From: Chitinophaga pinensis
GTDB taxonomy: Bacteria > Bacteroidota > Bacteroidia > UKL13-3
Assembly: GCA_945873755.1 (NCBI GenBank)
Contig: CAMCEM010000015.1
Span: forward strand, 1 to 34,205
Direction of reading: 5' to 3'
Length of the DNA: 34,205 nucleotides
The first letter of the stretch is position 1. Every line of letters begins with the position of its first letter. A program made the position numbers and the translations under genes. The notes below the pieces were generated by a model that searched no databases, had not been told where the DNA came from, and saw only the letters and a list, made by a program, of their open reading frames with translations. Below are positions 8,897-16,337 of the stretch, piece after piece.

Positions 8897-9799
8897 CTAA
8901 AAAGCATTCCCAAAACCAAATAATAAAACAAATAGCAAAGTTGATATGGCTAATTGTTTTAAAAGGGGATCGAGTAATAGTTTATTTTGAGTTTTTTTAA
9001 CAGTAAATAATTGCTTTAAAAAAAATGGATAACATGCTACAAATGATAAGTTTTTTAGAGTTGGAAATTCTTTGTAGAACATAACAAAAACCAGTGAACT
9101 TATTAAACCTATAACTACAATGATGTAATGGTATTTTTTACTTTTTTCAAATCCTAAACGAGCAGGAATACTTTTTTTACCTGCTAGTAAGTCGGAATCA
9201 ATATCGCGCATGTTGTTTAAATTTAAAACCCCAACTGCAAACAAACCGCAGCTAATTGCTGGTAATATTATCATTGCATTTATGCTTCCAGTTAACAAAT
9301 AAAAAGTTCCAACTACTGATACAATTCCAAAGAAAATAAAAACAGAAATATCGCCAAGGCCTAAATAGCCATAAGGTTTTTTACCATTGGTGTATGTTAT
9401 AGCAGCAATAATTGAAACTATTCCAAATACAAACAATGTTATAACTCCTGTTAAACCAATAATATTGGAACAAGTATACAATAAAAAAATACCCGAAACC
9501 AAACTCAATAAAGTAAATACTATAATAGCAGTTAGCATTTGTTTTGCAGTAATTTTTCCAGACTGTACTGCTCTTTGAGGCCCTTTTCTTTCACTATTGT
9601 CAGCGCCATGTTTACTGTCGCCATAGTCGTTAGCTAAGTTCGATAGTATTTGCAAAAACAATGCTGTTAGCAGCGTTAAGCAAACTGATAACACAGAAAT
9701 ATTCTGCACATATATTTTTGCTAAAAACACGCCCATTAAAATACATGCCAACGAAAGGAATAAAGTTCTTAGTCTAAATGCTTGTAACCAAATTTTCAT
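8897..9799 (-). CDS. menA: 1,4-dihydroxy-2-naphthoate polyprenyltransferase
   Basis: A 300-residue UbiA-superfamily membrane prenyltransferase of menaquinone synthesis. It attaches the polyprenyl tail to 1,4-dihydroxy-2-naphthoate with decarboxylation. The first aspartate-rich motif is NDYGDSKHGAD (57-67), and the second is NNMRDIDSD (195-203); both bind Mg-diphosphate. Eight or so hydrophobic segments span the chain. ATG 9799 gives the conserved start MKIWLQAFRLRTL. It begins 4 bp after the stop of the outer-membrane protein gene, so it is likely the last gene of a subtilase / outer-membrane protein / menA transcript. A menE-like gene lies far away at 29889, so the menaquinone genes are scattered. 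Confidence 0.95.
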   Translation of the reverse strand: MKIWLQAFRLRTLFLSLACILMGVFLAKIYVQNISVLSVCLTLLTALFLQILSNLANDYGDSKHGADNSERKGPQRAVQSGKITAKQMLTAIIVFTLLSLVSGIFLLYTCSNIIGLTGVITLFVFGIVSIIAAITYTNGKKPYGYLGLGDISVFIFFGIVSVVGTFYLLTGSINAMIILPAISCGLFAVGVLNLNNMRDIDSDLLAGKKSIPARLGFEKSKKYHYIIVVIGLISSLVFVMFYKEFPTLKNLSFVACYPFFLKQLFTVKKTQNKLLLDPLLKQLAISTLLFVLLFGFGNAF

Positions 9800-9803
9800 T
9801 TAC

Positions 9804-10496
9804 CTACAAACCAAAACTAATACCTAAACGCAAACGAGGAACTTCATAAACGGCAGGTGTATAACTCACTTTTTGAAACATATCGTTTAGTCTGTAATAA
9901 CCTACAAAATTAATTACATTATATCCAATTCTAACATACGCTTCGTGGTTAAAATCTTTAATATAATCAAGGTCGTGAACATATACTTCCATTAATTTAT
10001 TGTTTACATCTTTGGTTTGGTAGTAGTGCACTTTCGAAAAATTATACTTGCTCATAACTCCTATTTCGGTATACAGTTTTTTGTAAATATTTATCCTTGT
10101 TCCTAAACTTAATACAAAAGCACTAACAGTAAAATTTTCCATATCGTTTTTAATAATTGAAGGGAAAACAGTGTTTGTATCCGACTTTTTAAATGCATAC
10201 GATTCTAAGTTAAAACCCGATTGACTTACAATAGTAAATGTATTGTTTAATTTGTATTTTAAATTAAAATAAAAATTAACTCCTAACGAATTTTCTAATG
10301 TGCCTTTAAATCCTTTTTCGTCACCGCCACCATAAAAAGTAAAATCTATCATAAAGTCTGATCTTAATTTATCTTCATTAGTTACTTTTGTTGAGTCAAT
10401 AGTCTTACTTACTTCTTCTTCTAATACTACAGTTTGTGCTTTTAAATTGCAAAATCCTGCAATAATAATTGCTATTGTTAAAATTGTTTTATTCAT
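9804..10496 (-). CDS. Predicted outer-membrane beta-barrel protein, function unknown
   Basis: A 230-residue protein with a clear Sec signal peptide (MNKTILTIAIIIAGFCNLKA, cleavage likely near AQ). The mature part is rich in alternating polar/aromatic strands (for example FYFNLKYKLNN and YVRIGYNVINFVGYY) and ends in a strand RLRLGISFGL, consistent with a small outer-membrane barrel. I recognise no specific family. It starts 2 bp after the subtilase stop and ends 4 bp before menA, so the three are probably co-transcribed. There are no catalytic motifs, and no type IX secretion C-terminal signal is visible. It could be a membrane-integrity or assembly protein, but this is not shown. Confidence 0.7.
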   Translation of the reverse strand: MNKTILTIAIIIAGFCNLKAQTVVLEEEVSKTIDSTKVTNEDKLRSDFMIDFTFYGGGDEKGFKGTLENSLGVNFYFNLKYKLNNTFTIVSQSGFNLESYAFKKSDTNTVFPSIIKNDMENFTVSAFVLSLGTRINIYKKLYTEIGVMSKYNFSKVHYYQTKDVNNKLMEVYVHDLDYIKDFNHEAYVRIGYNVINFVGYYRLNDMFQKVSYTPAVYEVPRLRLGISFGL

Positions 10497-10498
10497 GT

Positions 10499-12130
10499 TT
10501 ATTTTATTGTTTTAGTAAATGTATATCCTTCAAAATGCAGGGTAATGGTATTGCCTTTTATTAAGTAATCGTCTTCTATTTCAAATGGTTCTTTCTCGGT
10601 TATATCAATTACTTTATAATTCAGTATGTTTCCTTGATTATTTTTTATGTTATAGTACAAGTTTAAACTTAAATTTTTTAGGTATTTAGGTAAATTGTCA
10701 TTGTATTTTTCAATAAGATTATATCGATTAATAATTGTTGAATCAATAATCTGAAATGTAATTTTGTTTTCATTCATTGAATCTAAAATATTAAAAGTCG
10801 GTAAAACTACAGCTTTGTTTGGCATTGTAAAATAGCCTGCTTGCGGAATTCCATAACCATGCGTATAGTCGTAATAAGGATATAAATGGCCTGATTTTTC
10901 TATTTCTTTAAACAATTGCATATTGGTTAAACTCCGGTTGTTTTGCCAAGCACATGCAGCAAAGCCAGCCACTAATGGACACGAAAACGAAGTGCCCGAT
11001 ATTTTTCCAAATGAACCATTTGGGTAAGCGGCAATAACTTGACCGGGTGCACATACATTTGGTTTTAATCTGCCATCTGCACTTGGCCCAATACTCGAAA
11101 AGTCAATTTGCCTGTCGGTATATGGGTTTGTACCTGCAATACATAAAACACTGTCAGCATCCGAAGGAGTAATGATGGTTTTCCAGGTTTCATCTTGGTA
11201 TTCGTTGCCGGCAGAATTAATTACTAAAATTCCTTTTTGCGCAGCAACAGTTGCAGCAAAAGCTACTACACTTTTTTTGCCATCCATGTCTTTTACCTTA
11301 TACCAGTTGCCGCCATATCCCAGCGAACTACTAATTATATTTACTCCATTTTTATCGGCCCATTCGGCTGCTGCCAACCAAAAATACTCTTCTTGTTTGT
11401 TTTCTTTTAAATTCCATTCGGTTCGGGCTAACAGAAAATCTGCATCCGTTGCCATACCCATTTTTATATTCAAATACATTCCTGCAATGCAGCTCAAAGT
11501 ATTGGTTCCGTGCGAACCACTATGATACACATTTTCTTTTTTGCTTACAAAATCGTAGGTTAATTTTATTTGATTATTTTTTCGCAGGTGTGCAAAAGCT
11601 TTATGGGTATCAGTACCTGTAAAACCTACATCAAAAACAGCAATGCGAATGCCTTTACCTGTTAAATTATTTTTGGCAAATTGGCTGGCTTGCAGTCTTT
11701 CTGTTTGGTAATTTAATAAATTCAATTTACTATAATCTAACTCCTTTTCAGAGCTAATGTATTTAAAGGTTGGCGGTATGTATTCATCTACCCATTTTAC
11801 AAAAGGCAATTTTGTAATTCTTTCTATTTCGGCACAATTTGTTTGTAAAAACAAGGCATTTAACCAACGGCTTTCCACCAATATGTTTACATTTTCGGTT
11901 TTAATTTGATTAACGAAATCGTTGTTTAAAGGCAAATCTCTTTCATCGTACAAGGGAAGATTAGCCAATAGTTTGCGTTCTATATTTTTTGCATCAAAAT
12001 ATTGGTAAGGGTTAAATGGTAAAGCAGATTTGGTTTTTAAATAAACAACATAGGTTTTATTTTGTGCAAATGAGTTTAAACTAACAAATAGCAAAACACC
12101 TATAACTATTACTTTATAAAAATTAAGCAT
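10499..12130 (-). CDS. Secreted S8 (subtilisin-like) serine peptidase
   Basis: A 543-residue exported protease. ATG 12130 is preferred to an in-frame TTG two codons upstream because it directly begins the signal peptide MLNFYKVIVIGVLLFVSL, with cleavage near SFAQ. A propeptide-like region (about 25-155) precedes the S8 domain. The triad is complete: D167 in AVFDVGFTGT, H207 in GSHGTNTLS and S381 in SGTSFSCPLVAG, with the oxyanion Asn309 in NSAGNE. About 100 residues follow the domain and may form a beta-sandwich. The last residues do not look like a classical type IX sorting domain, so the protein may be periplasmic or membrane-associated. It heads the tightly packed run with the outer-membrane protein gene (2-bp gap) and menA. 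The substrate is unknown. Confidence 0.93.
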   Translation of the reverse strand: MLNFYKVIVIGVLLFVSLNSFAQNKTYVVYLKTKSALPFNPYQYFDAKNIERKLLANLPLYDERDLPLNNDFVNQIKTENVNILVESRWLNALFLQTNCAEIERITKLPFVKWVDEYIPPTFKYISSEKELDYSKLNLLNYQTERLQASQFAKNNLTGKGIRIAVFDVGFTGTDTHKAFAHLRKNNQIKLTYDFVSKKENVYHSGSHGTNTLSCIAGMYLNIKMGMATDADFLLARTEWNLKENKQEEYFWLAAAEWADKNGVNIISSSLGYGGNWYKVKDMDGKKSVVAFAATVAAQKGILVINSAGNEYQDETWKTIITPSDADSVLCIAGTNPYTDRQIDFSSIGPSADGRLKPNVCAPGQVIAAYPNGSFGKISGTSFSCPLVAGFAACAWQNNRSLTNMQLFKEIEKSGHLYPYYDYTHGYGIPQAGYFTMPNKAVVLPTFNILDSMNENKITFQIIDSTIINRYNLIEKYNDNLPKYLKNLSLNLYYNIKNNQGNILNYKVIDITEKEPFEIEDDYLIKGNTITLHFEGYTFTKTIK

Positions 12131-12252
12131 GGGCAATAATACTTATAGGATTAATTTAAACAAAATTTATAGTAAAAAATTAAAAGGTTTTGAATTTGCC
12201 CGAGATTGGCACTTTTGAATAACTAATAGAAACTAGCTGTTGAAAATACAAT

Positions 12253-12351
12253 TCATAGGCAAGGATTGTAGCCTAAATCATGCAACATATTTTTTAGATT
12301 GCTAGCTATAATAAATTCATCTTCTACTATTAAAATTCTAAGTGCTTGCAT
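12253..12351 (-). pseudogene. Remnant of a response-regulator receiver domain
   Basis: A 32-codon frame reads MQALRILIVEDEFIIASNLK then NMLHDLGYN and stops. This is the start of a CheY-like receiver domain, including the acidic pair (E10, D11) that binds Mg, of the type found in LytTR-class regulators. The rest of the domain, including the phospho-acceptor Asp, is absent; no continuation is recognisable in either remaining frame down to 12137. It sits alone between the subtilase and ndk terminator with no histidine kinase nearby. It is most simply a decayed gene fragment. Confidence 0.65.
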
Positions 12352-12423
12352 TGTAAATAGTTTTTTGCAAAATAATTAAATTTATCATTAATTATTTAAT
12401 TGAAAAATTTTGAAATTTTCTCA

Positions 12424-12464
12424 AAAAAAAGCCCAATTAACTTTTAGTTAATCGGGCTTTTTTT
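12424..12464 (-). terminator. Rho-independent terminator downstream of ndk
   Basis: A long hairpin (AAAAAGCCC-A-ATTAACT against AGTTAAT-C-GGGCTTTTT, one internal mismatch) lies 17 bp beyond the ndk stop. Its arms are A- and T-tailed, so it can act in either direction; on the minus strand it would end the ndk transcript. Confidence 0.85.
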
Positions 12465-12480
12465 AAAATTGATTGTTTAA

Positions 12481-12897
12481 TTAAAATCTTTCTAAGTTTG
12501 AAAAGAAGAATGATGCTTCAATAGCAGCATTTTCATCACTGTCGCTTCCATGAACTGCGTTGGCGTCAATCGATTTTGCGTATAAATTTCTAATAGTTCC
12601 AACATCAGCTTTAGTAGGATCTGTAGCACCAATTAAAGTTCTGTAATCAGCAACTGCATTTTCTTTTTGTAAAACTGCAGCTACTATTGGCCCACTGCTC
12701 ATAAATTTAACTAAATCGTTGTAAAACGGACGACCGTTATGTACTGCATAAAATTCGCCTGCTGTTTTTTCTGTTAGGTGCAGGTATTTCATAGCTACTA
12801 TTTTGTAACCTGCTGTAGTTATTTGGTCTAAAATTTTTCCGATATAACCATTGGCAACGCCATCAGGTTTAATCATTGTAAATGTAATATTGCTCAT
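12481..12897 (-). CDS. ndk: Nucleoside diphosphate kinase
   Basis: A 138-residue NDP kinase, exchanging gamma-phosphates between nucleoside tri- and diphosphates through a phosphohistidine. The catalytic histidine is H116 in NAVHGSDS. Other family landmarks are TMIKPDGV (7-14), [10 protein letters not shown] (54-63), and the nucleotide-site segment [16 protein letters not shown] (92-107). Length and order match typical bacterial and eukaryotic enzymes. It has a consensus-like promoter upstream and a strong hairpin terminator downstream, so it forms a single-gene unit. ATG 12897 is unambiguous. Confidence 0.98.
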   Translation of the reverse strand: MSNITFTMIKPDGVANGYIGKILDQITTAGYKIVAMKYLHLTEKTAGEFYAVHNGRPFYNDLVKFMSSGPIVAAVLQKENAVADYRTLIGATDPTKADVGTIRNLYAKSIDANAVHGSDSDENAAIEASFFFSNLERF

Positions 12898-12919
12898 TTG
12901 TTGTTATTATTTTGCAGCG

Positions 12920-12950
12920 CAAAAGTATTGCTATTATATCTAATGGGCAA
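12920..12950 (-). promoter_or_regulatory. Bacteroidota-type promoter of ndk
   Basis: On the minus strand TTG (12950-12948) is followed by 20 nt and TACTTTTG (12927-12920), matching the TTTG/TAnnTTTG arrangement. The ndk ATG is 22 nt downstream of the -7 element. Confidence 0.6.
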
Positions 12951-12975
12951 GGTTATTTTTATGTTAATACAATGA

Positions 12976-14271
12976 TTAATCTTTACGTTTTAAATTTTTC
13001 TTTTGTTTGGTAGGCATTTTGTTTATGCGCTTGTAATATCCTGATTTGCTTGCAGCAACAAAAAGTGTTAGTTTTTTTCCTTTTTGTACTTGGTTCGATT
13101 TTAACTTGTTCCACTTTTTTATATCGCCAATACCACAATCAAACCAATCGGCAATATCACTAATAACATCACCTCGTTTTACAACATAAAAAACTTTAGT
13201 TAATTTTACTTTTGGTGGGTTTAGTTCTTCTGCTTCCTTTTTTTGTTTTTTGTTTTTAGGTGTTACATTTTCAGGAATATTTGTAACAACTCCTGTGTGG
13301 TCTTGTTCATTTTGTGGGTCATCTTTTTGTATTAAAATTGGAGCTACATCAGTATTTATTGGTTTATAAACACTGTCGTTTAACAAATAAAATAGTTTCG
13401 ATTTATTTTTAGGTATTTTTATGTAATAGCCATCTACATTCAAAGGGATTATATCTTTTTTAAATATGGGATTTAACTTCCTAAGCTCATCTAAATCAGC
13501 ATTTAGGGTATTTGCAATTTGAGAAAGTGAAAGCCATTTATTAACCAAAACACTATCAGTATCGTAAAAAATTTCTGGTGCTGTTGCTTTTATTCCATGT
13601 TCTTTATAATAATTTAAAATATAGGTGGCAGCTACAAATTGGGGATATAAATCGCGGCAGTTAGAGGGTAAAAAAGGAAATATATCCCAATAATACAAAC
13701 TGTTTCCAGCCATTCTTATACATTTATTCATTGAAATGGGCGAGCAACCATAAGCACCAATTACCAATGGCCATTGCTTATAAATACTAAATAAATCTTT
13801 AAAATGTTGGGTAAAAACAGCTGATGATTTATTTACATCTCTTCTTTCATCCACATAAGTATTTACTTTTAACTTATACATTTTCGATACGGTGTAACTC
13901 ATGGTCCAAACTCCGCTTGCCCCATTTCCATTTGAAAATGTAGGATTTAATTCAGAGGAAGAAACAGCTAAATATTTTAAATCGGTTGGTAAACCTTTTG
14001 CTTTTAAATGTTTTTCTAAAATAGGAAAATAATATTTACTTAAACTTATCAATTCTCGCACTTTAGCAGGGTTTAATAAGTAATCATCTATGTGTTTTTT
14101 TACTTCAGTATTATAAATTAACTCCGTTTGCGAGCGCAATGATGATAGCCTTTGCGCATACAATTGGTCTTGTGCAAAAGATACAACAGGCCAAGTGATA
14201 ACAGTTAATAACAGAAGTGTTTTAACTGTTTTTAAAAAAAGTATAAATTTATTTGATATAGTAAAATTCAT
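12976..14271 (-). CDS. MltD-like lytic transglycosylase fold with LysM repeats, catalytic site altered
   Basis: A 431-residue exported protein. A signal/anchor segment is at about 8-34 (ends VVSFAQ). A lysozyme-like transglycosylase domain is at about 75-215, and LysM modules are at about 247-287 and 359-405. It ends in a basic tail. The fold is recognisable from GASGVW, KMYKLKVNTYVDERRD and AATYIL. The active-site consensus ESxxNPxA...GLWQFM is here SSELNP...GVWTMS. The Glu position (five before the Pro, residue 105) is Ser, although E107 is nearby. The AYNAG motif is AYGCS (173-177). It may therefore bind rather than cleave peptidoglycan. It lies 78 bp upstream of ndk and downstream of gatA on the same strand. 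Confidence 0.82.
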   Translation of the reverse strand: MNFTISNKFILFLKTVKTLLLLTVITWPVVSFAQDQLYAQRLSSLRSQTELIYNTEVKKHIDDYLLNPAKVRELISLSKYYFPILEKHLKAKGLPTDLKYLAVSSSELNPTFSNGNGASGVWTMSYTVSKMYKLKVNTYVDERRDVNKSSAVFTQHFKDLFSIYKQWPLVIGAYGCSPISMNKCIRMAGNSLYYWDIFPFLPSNCRDLYPQFVAATYILNYYKEHGIKATAPEIFYDTDSVLVNKWLSLSQIANTLNADLDELRKLNPIFKKDIIPLNVDGYYIKIPKNKSKLFYLLNDSVYKPINTDVAPILIQKDDPQNEQDHTGVVTNIPENVTPKNKKQKKEAEELNPPKVKLTKVFYVVKRGDVISDIADWFDCGIGDIKKWNKLKSNQVQKGKKLTLFVAASKSGYYKRINKMPTKQKKNLKRKD

Positions 14272-14362
14272 TAAGTGAAAAGCAAAGGGTTACTATTGAA
14301 CGTATGCAATTGTAACTTTATTATTATTAAAAAATTAAATAAGTAATTAAGATTTAAACACC

Positions 14363-15790
14363 TTAAAGGTTGTTTGGTCTTATATAGTCTACCATTGCTA
14401 AAAGCTTAGCATCTTCTTTATTATTGGCCATTAATTGCAAGCCTATTGGCATTTTTTCGTTGTCTATTCCATATGGAAATGAAATAGCTGGAATACCAAC
14501 AATATTGGCATGTACAGTAAAAATATCAGCTAAATACATTTGAATTGGATCATTGCTTTTTTCTCCAATTTTAAATGCAGTTGTAGGTGTAGTAGGGGAT
14601 AATATAAAATCGAACTGATTAAAAATTTCTTGTGTTTTGTTAGCAACCAATCTTCTTACTTTTTGTGCTTTGGTATAATAAGCATCGTAATATCCAGCAC
14701 TTAAAACAAATGTGCCTAACATAATTCTTCGTTTAACTTCAGGTCCAAATCCTTCAGTTCTCGATTTACGAATAGTTGTTTCTAAATCAACGGCATTTTT
14801 ACTTCGTAAACCATAATGCATACCTGCAAAACGGGCTAAATTACTACTTGCTTCCGCAGTTGTTAAAGTGTAATAAATTGGAATTACATAGTTCAATTCA
14901 GGAAAACTGATTGGTTCTACTGTATGACCATCGTTTTTTAATTTTTCAATTAATTTAAAAGTAGCCTCTTTTACTTCAGGCTGAACGCCTTCCATATCGA
15001 TGGTTTCTTGAATGTAAGCTATTTTTTGTTTTTTATTTTCTAAATCAAATTTAAAATCTGTTGATGGTTCTTGAATAGATGTAGCATCGTTTTCATCTAT
15101 TCCAGCCATTATTGAAAGTAACAAACGGGTATCTTCAACCGATTTGGCAACAGTACCAATAATATCGAAACTGCTTGCATAAGCTATTAAACCCCAACGC
15201 GAAATTAATCCATAAGTAGGTTTGTAACCAAAATTTCCTGTAAATGCTGCTGGCTGACGAATAGAACCTCCAGTATCGCTGCCTAATGCGGCATGGCACA
15301 AATTAGCTTGAACCGAAACTGCTGAACCTCCCGAACTTCCGCCCGAAACTTTAGTATTGTCAAAATCGTTTAATACAGTTCCAAATGCTGAGTTTTCGTT
15401 CGATGCTCCCATTGCAAATTCATCGCAATTTAATCTACCAATTACAATAACATCTTCGTTTAAAAGTCTATCTAAAGCAGTTGCTGTGTATAGCGAAGTA
15501 AAGTTATCTAATATTTTTGATGATGCGGAAACTTTGTGGTTTTTATAACAAATATTGTCCTTTATGCCTATAACCATTCCTGCTACTTTACCAGCAGTTC
15601 CATTTGCAATCTTTTCATCAATTAATTGTGCTTGTGCTATAGCTTCATCAGCCCAAACCTCTAAAAAAGCGTTCAGATGTTTTTTGCTTTCAATGTTTTG
15701 TAAGTAATTAGTTACAATTTGAACAACGGAAGTTTTTTTGCTTTTTAGGGCATCGTTAATTTGGGTATATGAATTAAAATTTTCCAACAA
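14363..15790 (-). CDS. gatA: Glutamyl-tRNA(Gln)/aspartyl-tRNA(Asn) amidotransferase subunit A
   Basis: A 475-residue amidase-signature enzyme, the glutaminase subunit of GatCAB, which converts misacylated Glu-tRNA(Gln) to Gln-tRNA(Gln). The Ser-cisSer-Lys triad is visible: K77 in VIGIKDNI, the cis-Ser in SGGSSGGSAV (149-158) and nucleophile S176 in GSDTGGSIRQPA. The start is odd. There is no in-frame ATG near the conserved N-terminus, and an in-frame TAA lies 15 bp upstream of tandem TTG codons at 15790 and 15787, so translation must begin at a TTG. Homologues begin close to the YTQINDALKS segment, which supports this. It lies 101 bp downstream of tatA, from which it is separated by a hairpin terminator. 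Confidence 0.95.
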   Translation of the reverse strand: MLENFNSYTQINDALKSKKTSVVQIVTNYLQNIESKKHLNAFLEVWADEAIAQAQLIDEKIANGTAGKVAGMVIGIKDNICYKNHKVSASSKILDNFTSLYTATALDRLLNEDVIVIGRLNCDEFAMGASNENSAFGTVLNDFDNTKVSGGSSGGSAVSVQANLCHAALGSDTGGSIRQPAAFTGNFGYKPTYGLISRWGLIAYASSFDIIGTVAKSVEDTRLLLSIMAGIDENDATSIQEPSTDFKFDLENKKQKIAYIQETIDMEGVQPEVKEATFKLIEKLKNDGHTVEPISFPELNYVIPIYYTLTTAEASSNLARFAGMHYGLRSKNAVDLETTIRKSRTEGFGPEVKRRIMLGTFVLSAGYYDAYYTKAQKVRRLVANKTQEIFNQFDFILSPTTPTTAFKIGEKSNDPIQMYLADIFTVHANIVGIPAISFPYGIDNEKMPIGLQLMANNKEDAKLLAMVDYIRPNNL

Positions 15791-15832
15791 TTTTTTATTT
15801 TTTTAAAACTAAAATAGCTTTAATTATTAAAC

Positions 15833-15866
15833 AAAAAAATTCCTCTAAACGAAGAGGAATTTTTAA
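15833..15866 (-). terminator. Rho-independent terminator downstream of tatA
   Basis: The hairpin AAAATTCCTC-taaac-GAAGAGGAATTTT has A/T-rich flanks and lies about 26 bp past the tatA stop. It is placed between tatA and gatA on the minus strand, so gatA probably has a promoter of its own or depends on read-through. Confidence 0.75.
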
Positions 15867-15891
15867 AATTATTTTTGTAAAGAAAGAATAA

Positions 15892-16104
15892 TTATTCTGC
15901 TTCTTTTTTATCTTTAGCTTTCATACCATCTTCTATTTGGTCTTTCACACTTTTTTTGGCATCGTTAAATTCGCGCATACCAGTTCCTATACCGCGCATT
16001 AGTTCTGGAATTTTTTTTCCACCAAATAATAATAAAATAGCCAATAAAATTAATATCCATTCGCCACCACCTAAGTTTCCTATAAATAATAATGTGTAAT
16101 TCAT
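15892..16104 (-). CDS. tatA: Sec-independent translocase subunit TatA/TatE
   Basis: A 70-residue protein with classic TatA architecture. One transmembrane helix (about 15-28, WILILLAILLLFGG) is followed by the hinge GGKKIPELMRGIGTGMREF, an amphipathic helix, and a charged Lys/Glu-rich tail. TatA oligomers form the passage for folded proteins exported by the twin-arginine pathway with TatC. No tatC is in the window. ATG 16104 is well placed. A TACATTCG element about 20 bp upstream could be its -7 box, but the -33 partner is poor. Its own terminator follows, so it is likely monocistronic. Confidence 0.95.
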   Translation of the reverse strand: MNYTLLFIGNLGGGEWILILLAILLLFGGKKIPELMRGIGTGMREFNDAKKSVKDQIEDGMKAKDKKEAE

Positions 16105-16337
16105 AATGTATTGATTTTGGGCTACGAATGTACGTTATATTATTGGTTATGAAAATATTTTTTATCATTTAGTAAAGCCTATTTTTACTTTCATTTCATT
16201 TACTTAGTAAAATATCATTTCAGATTCTACAAATTCAAATAAAATTACTAGAATCAGTTGCAATAAAAACAGCACAAAAAAATCATACAAATAACCATTT
16301 CTATTTGTGTAAAATTGCATTTTAATAAACTAATTCA

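Noticed and set aside
12180-12252. Possible C-terminal tail of a LytTR response regulator (VPISGKFKTF) in another frame
   Set aside because: The resemblance is only a few residues long and lies in a different frame from the receiver fragment; it could be chance.
15965-16168. A 67-codon minus-strand frame overlapping tatA
   Set aside because: It overlaps tatA out of frame, and TatA explains the sequence completely.
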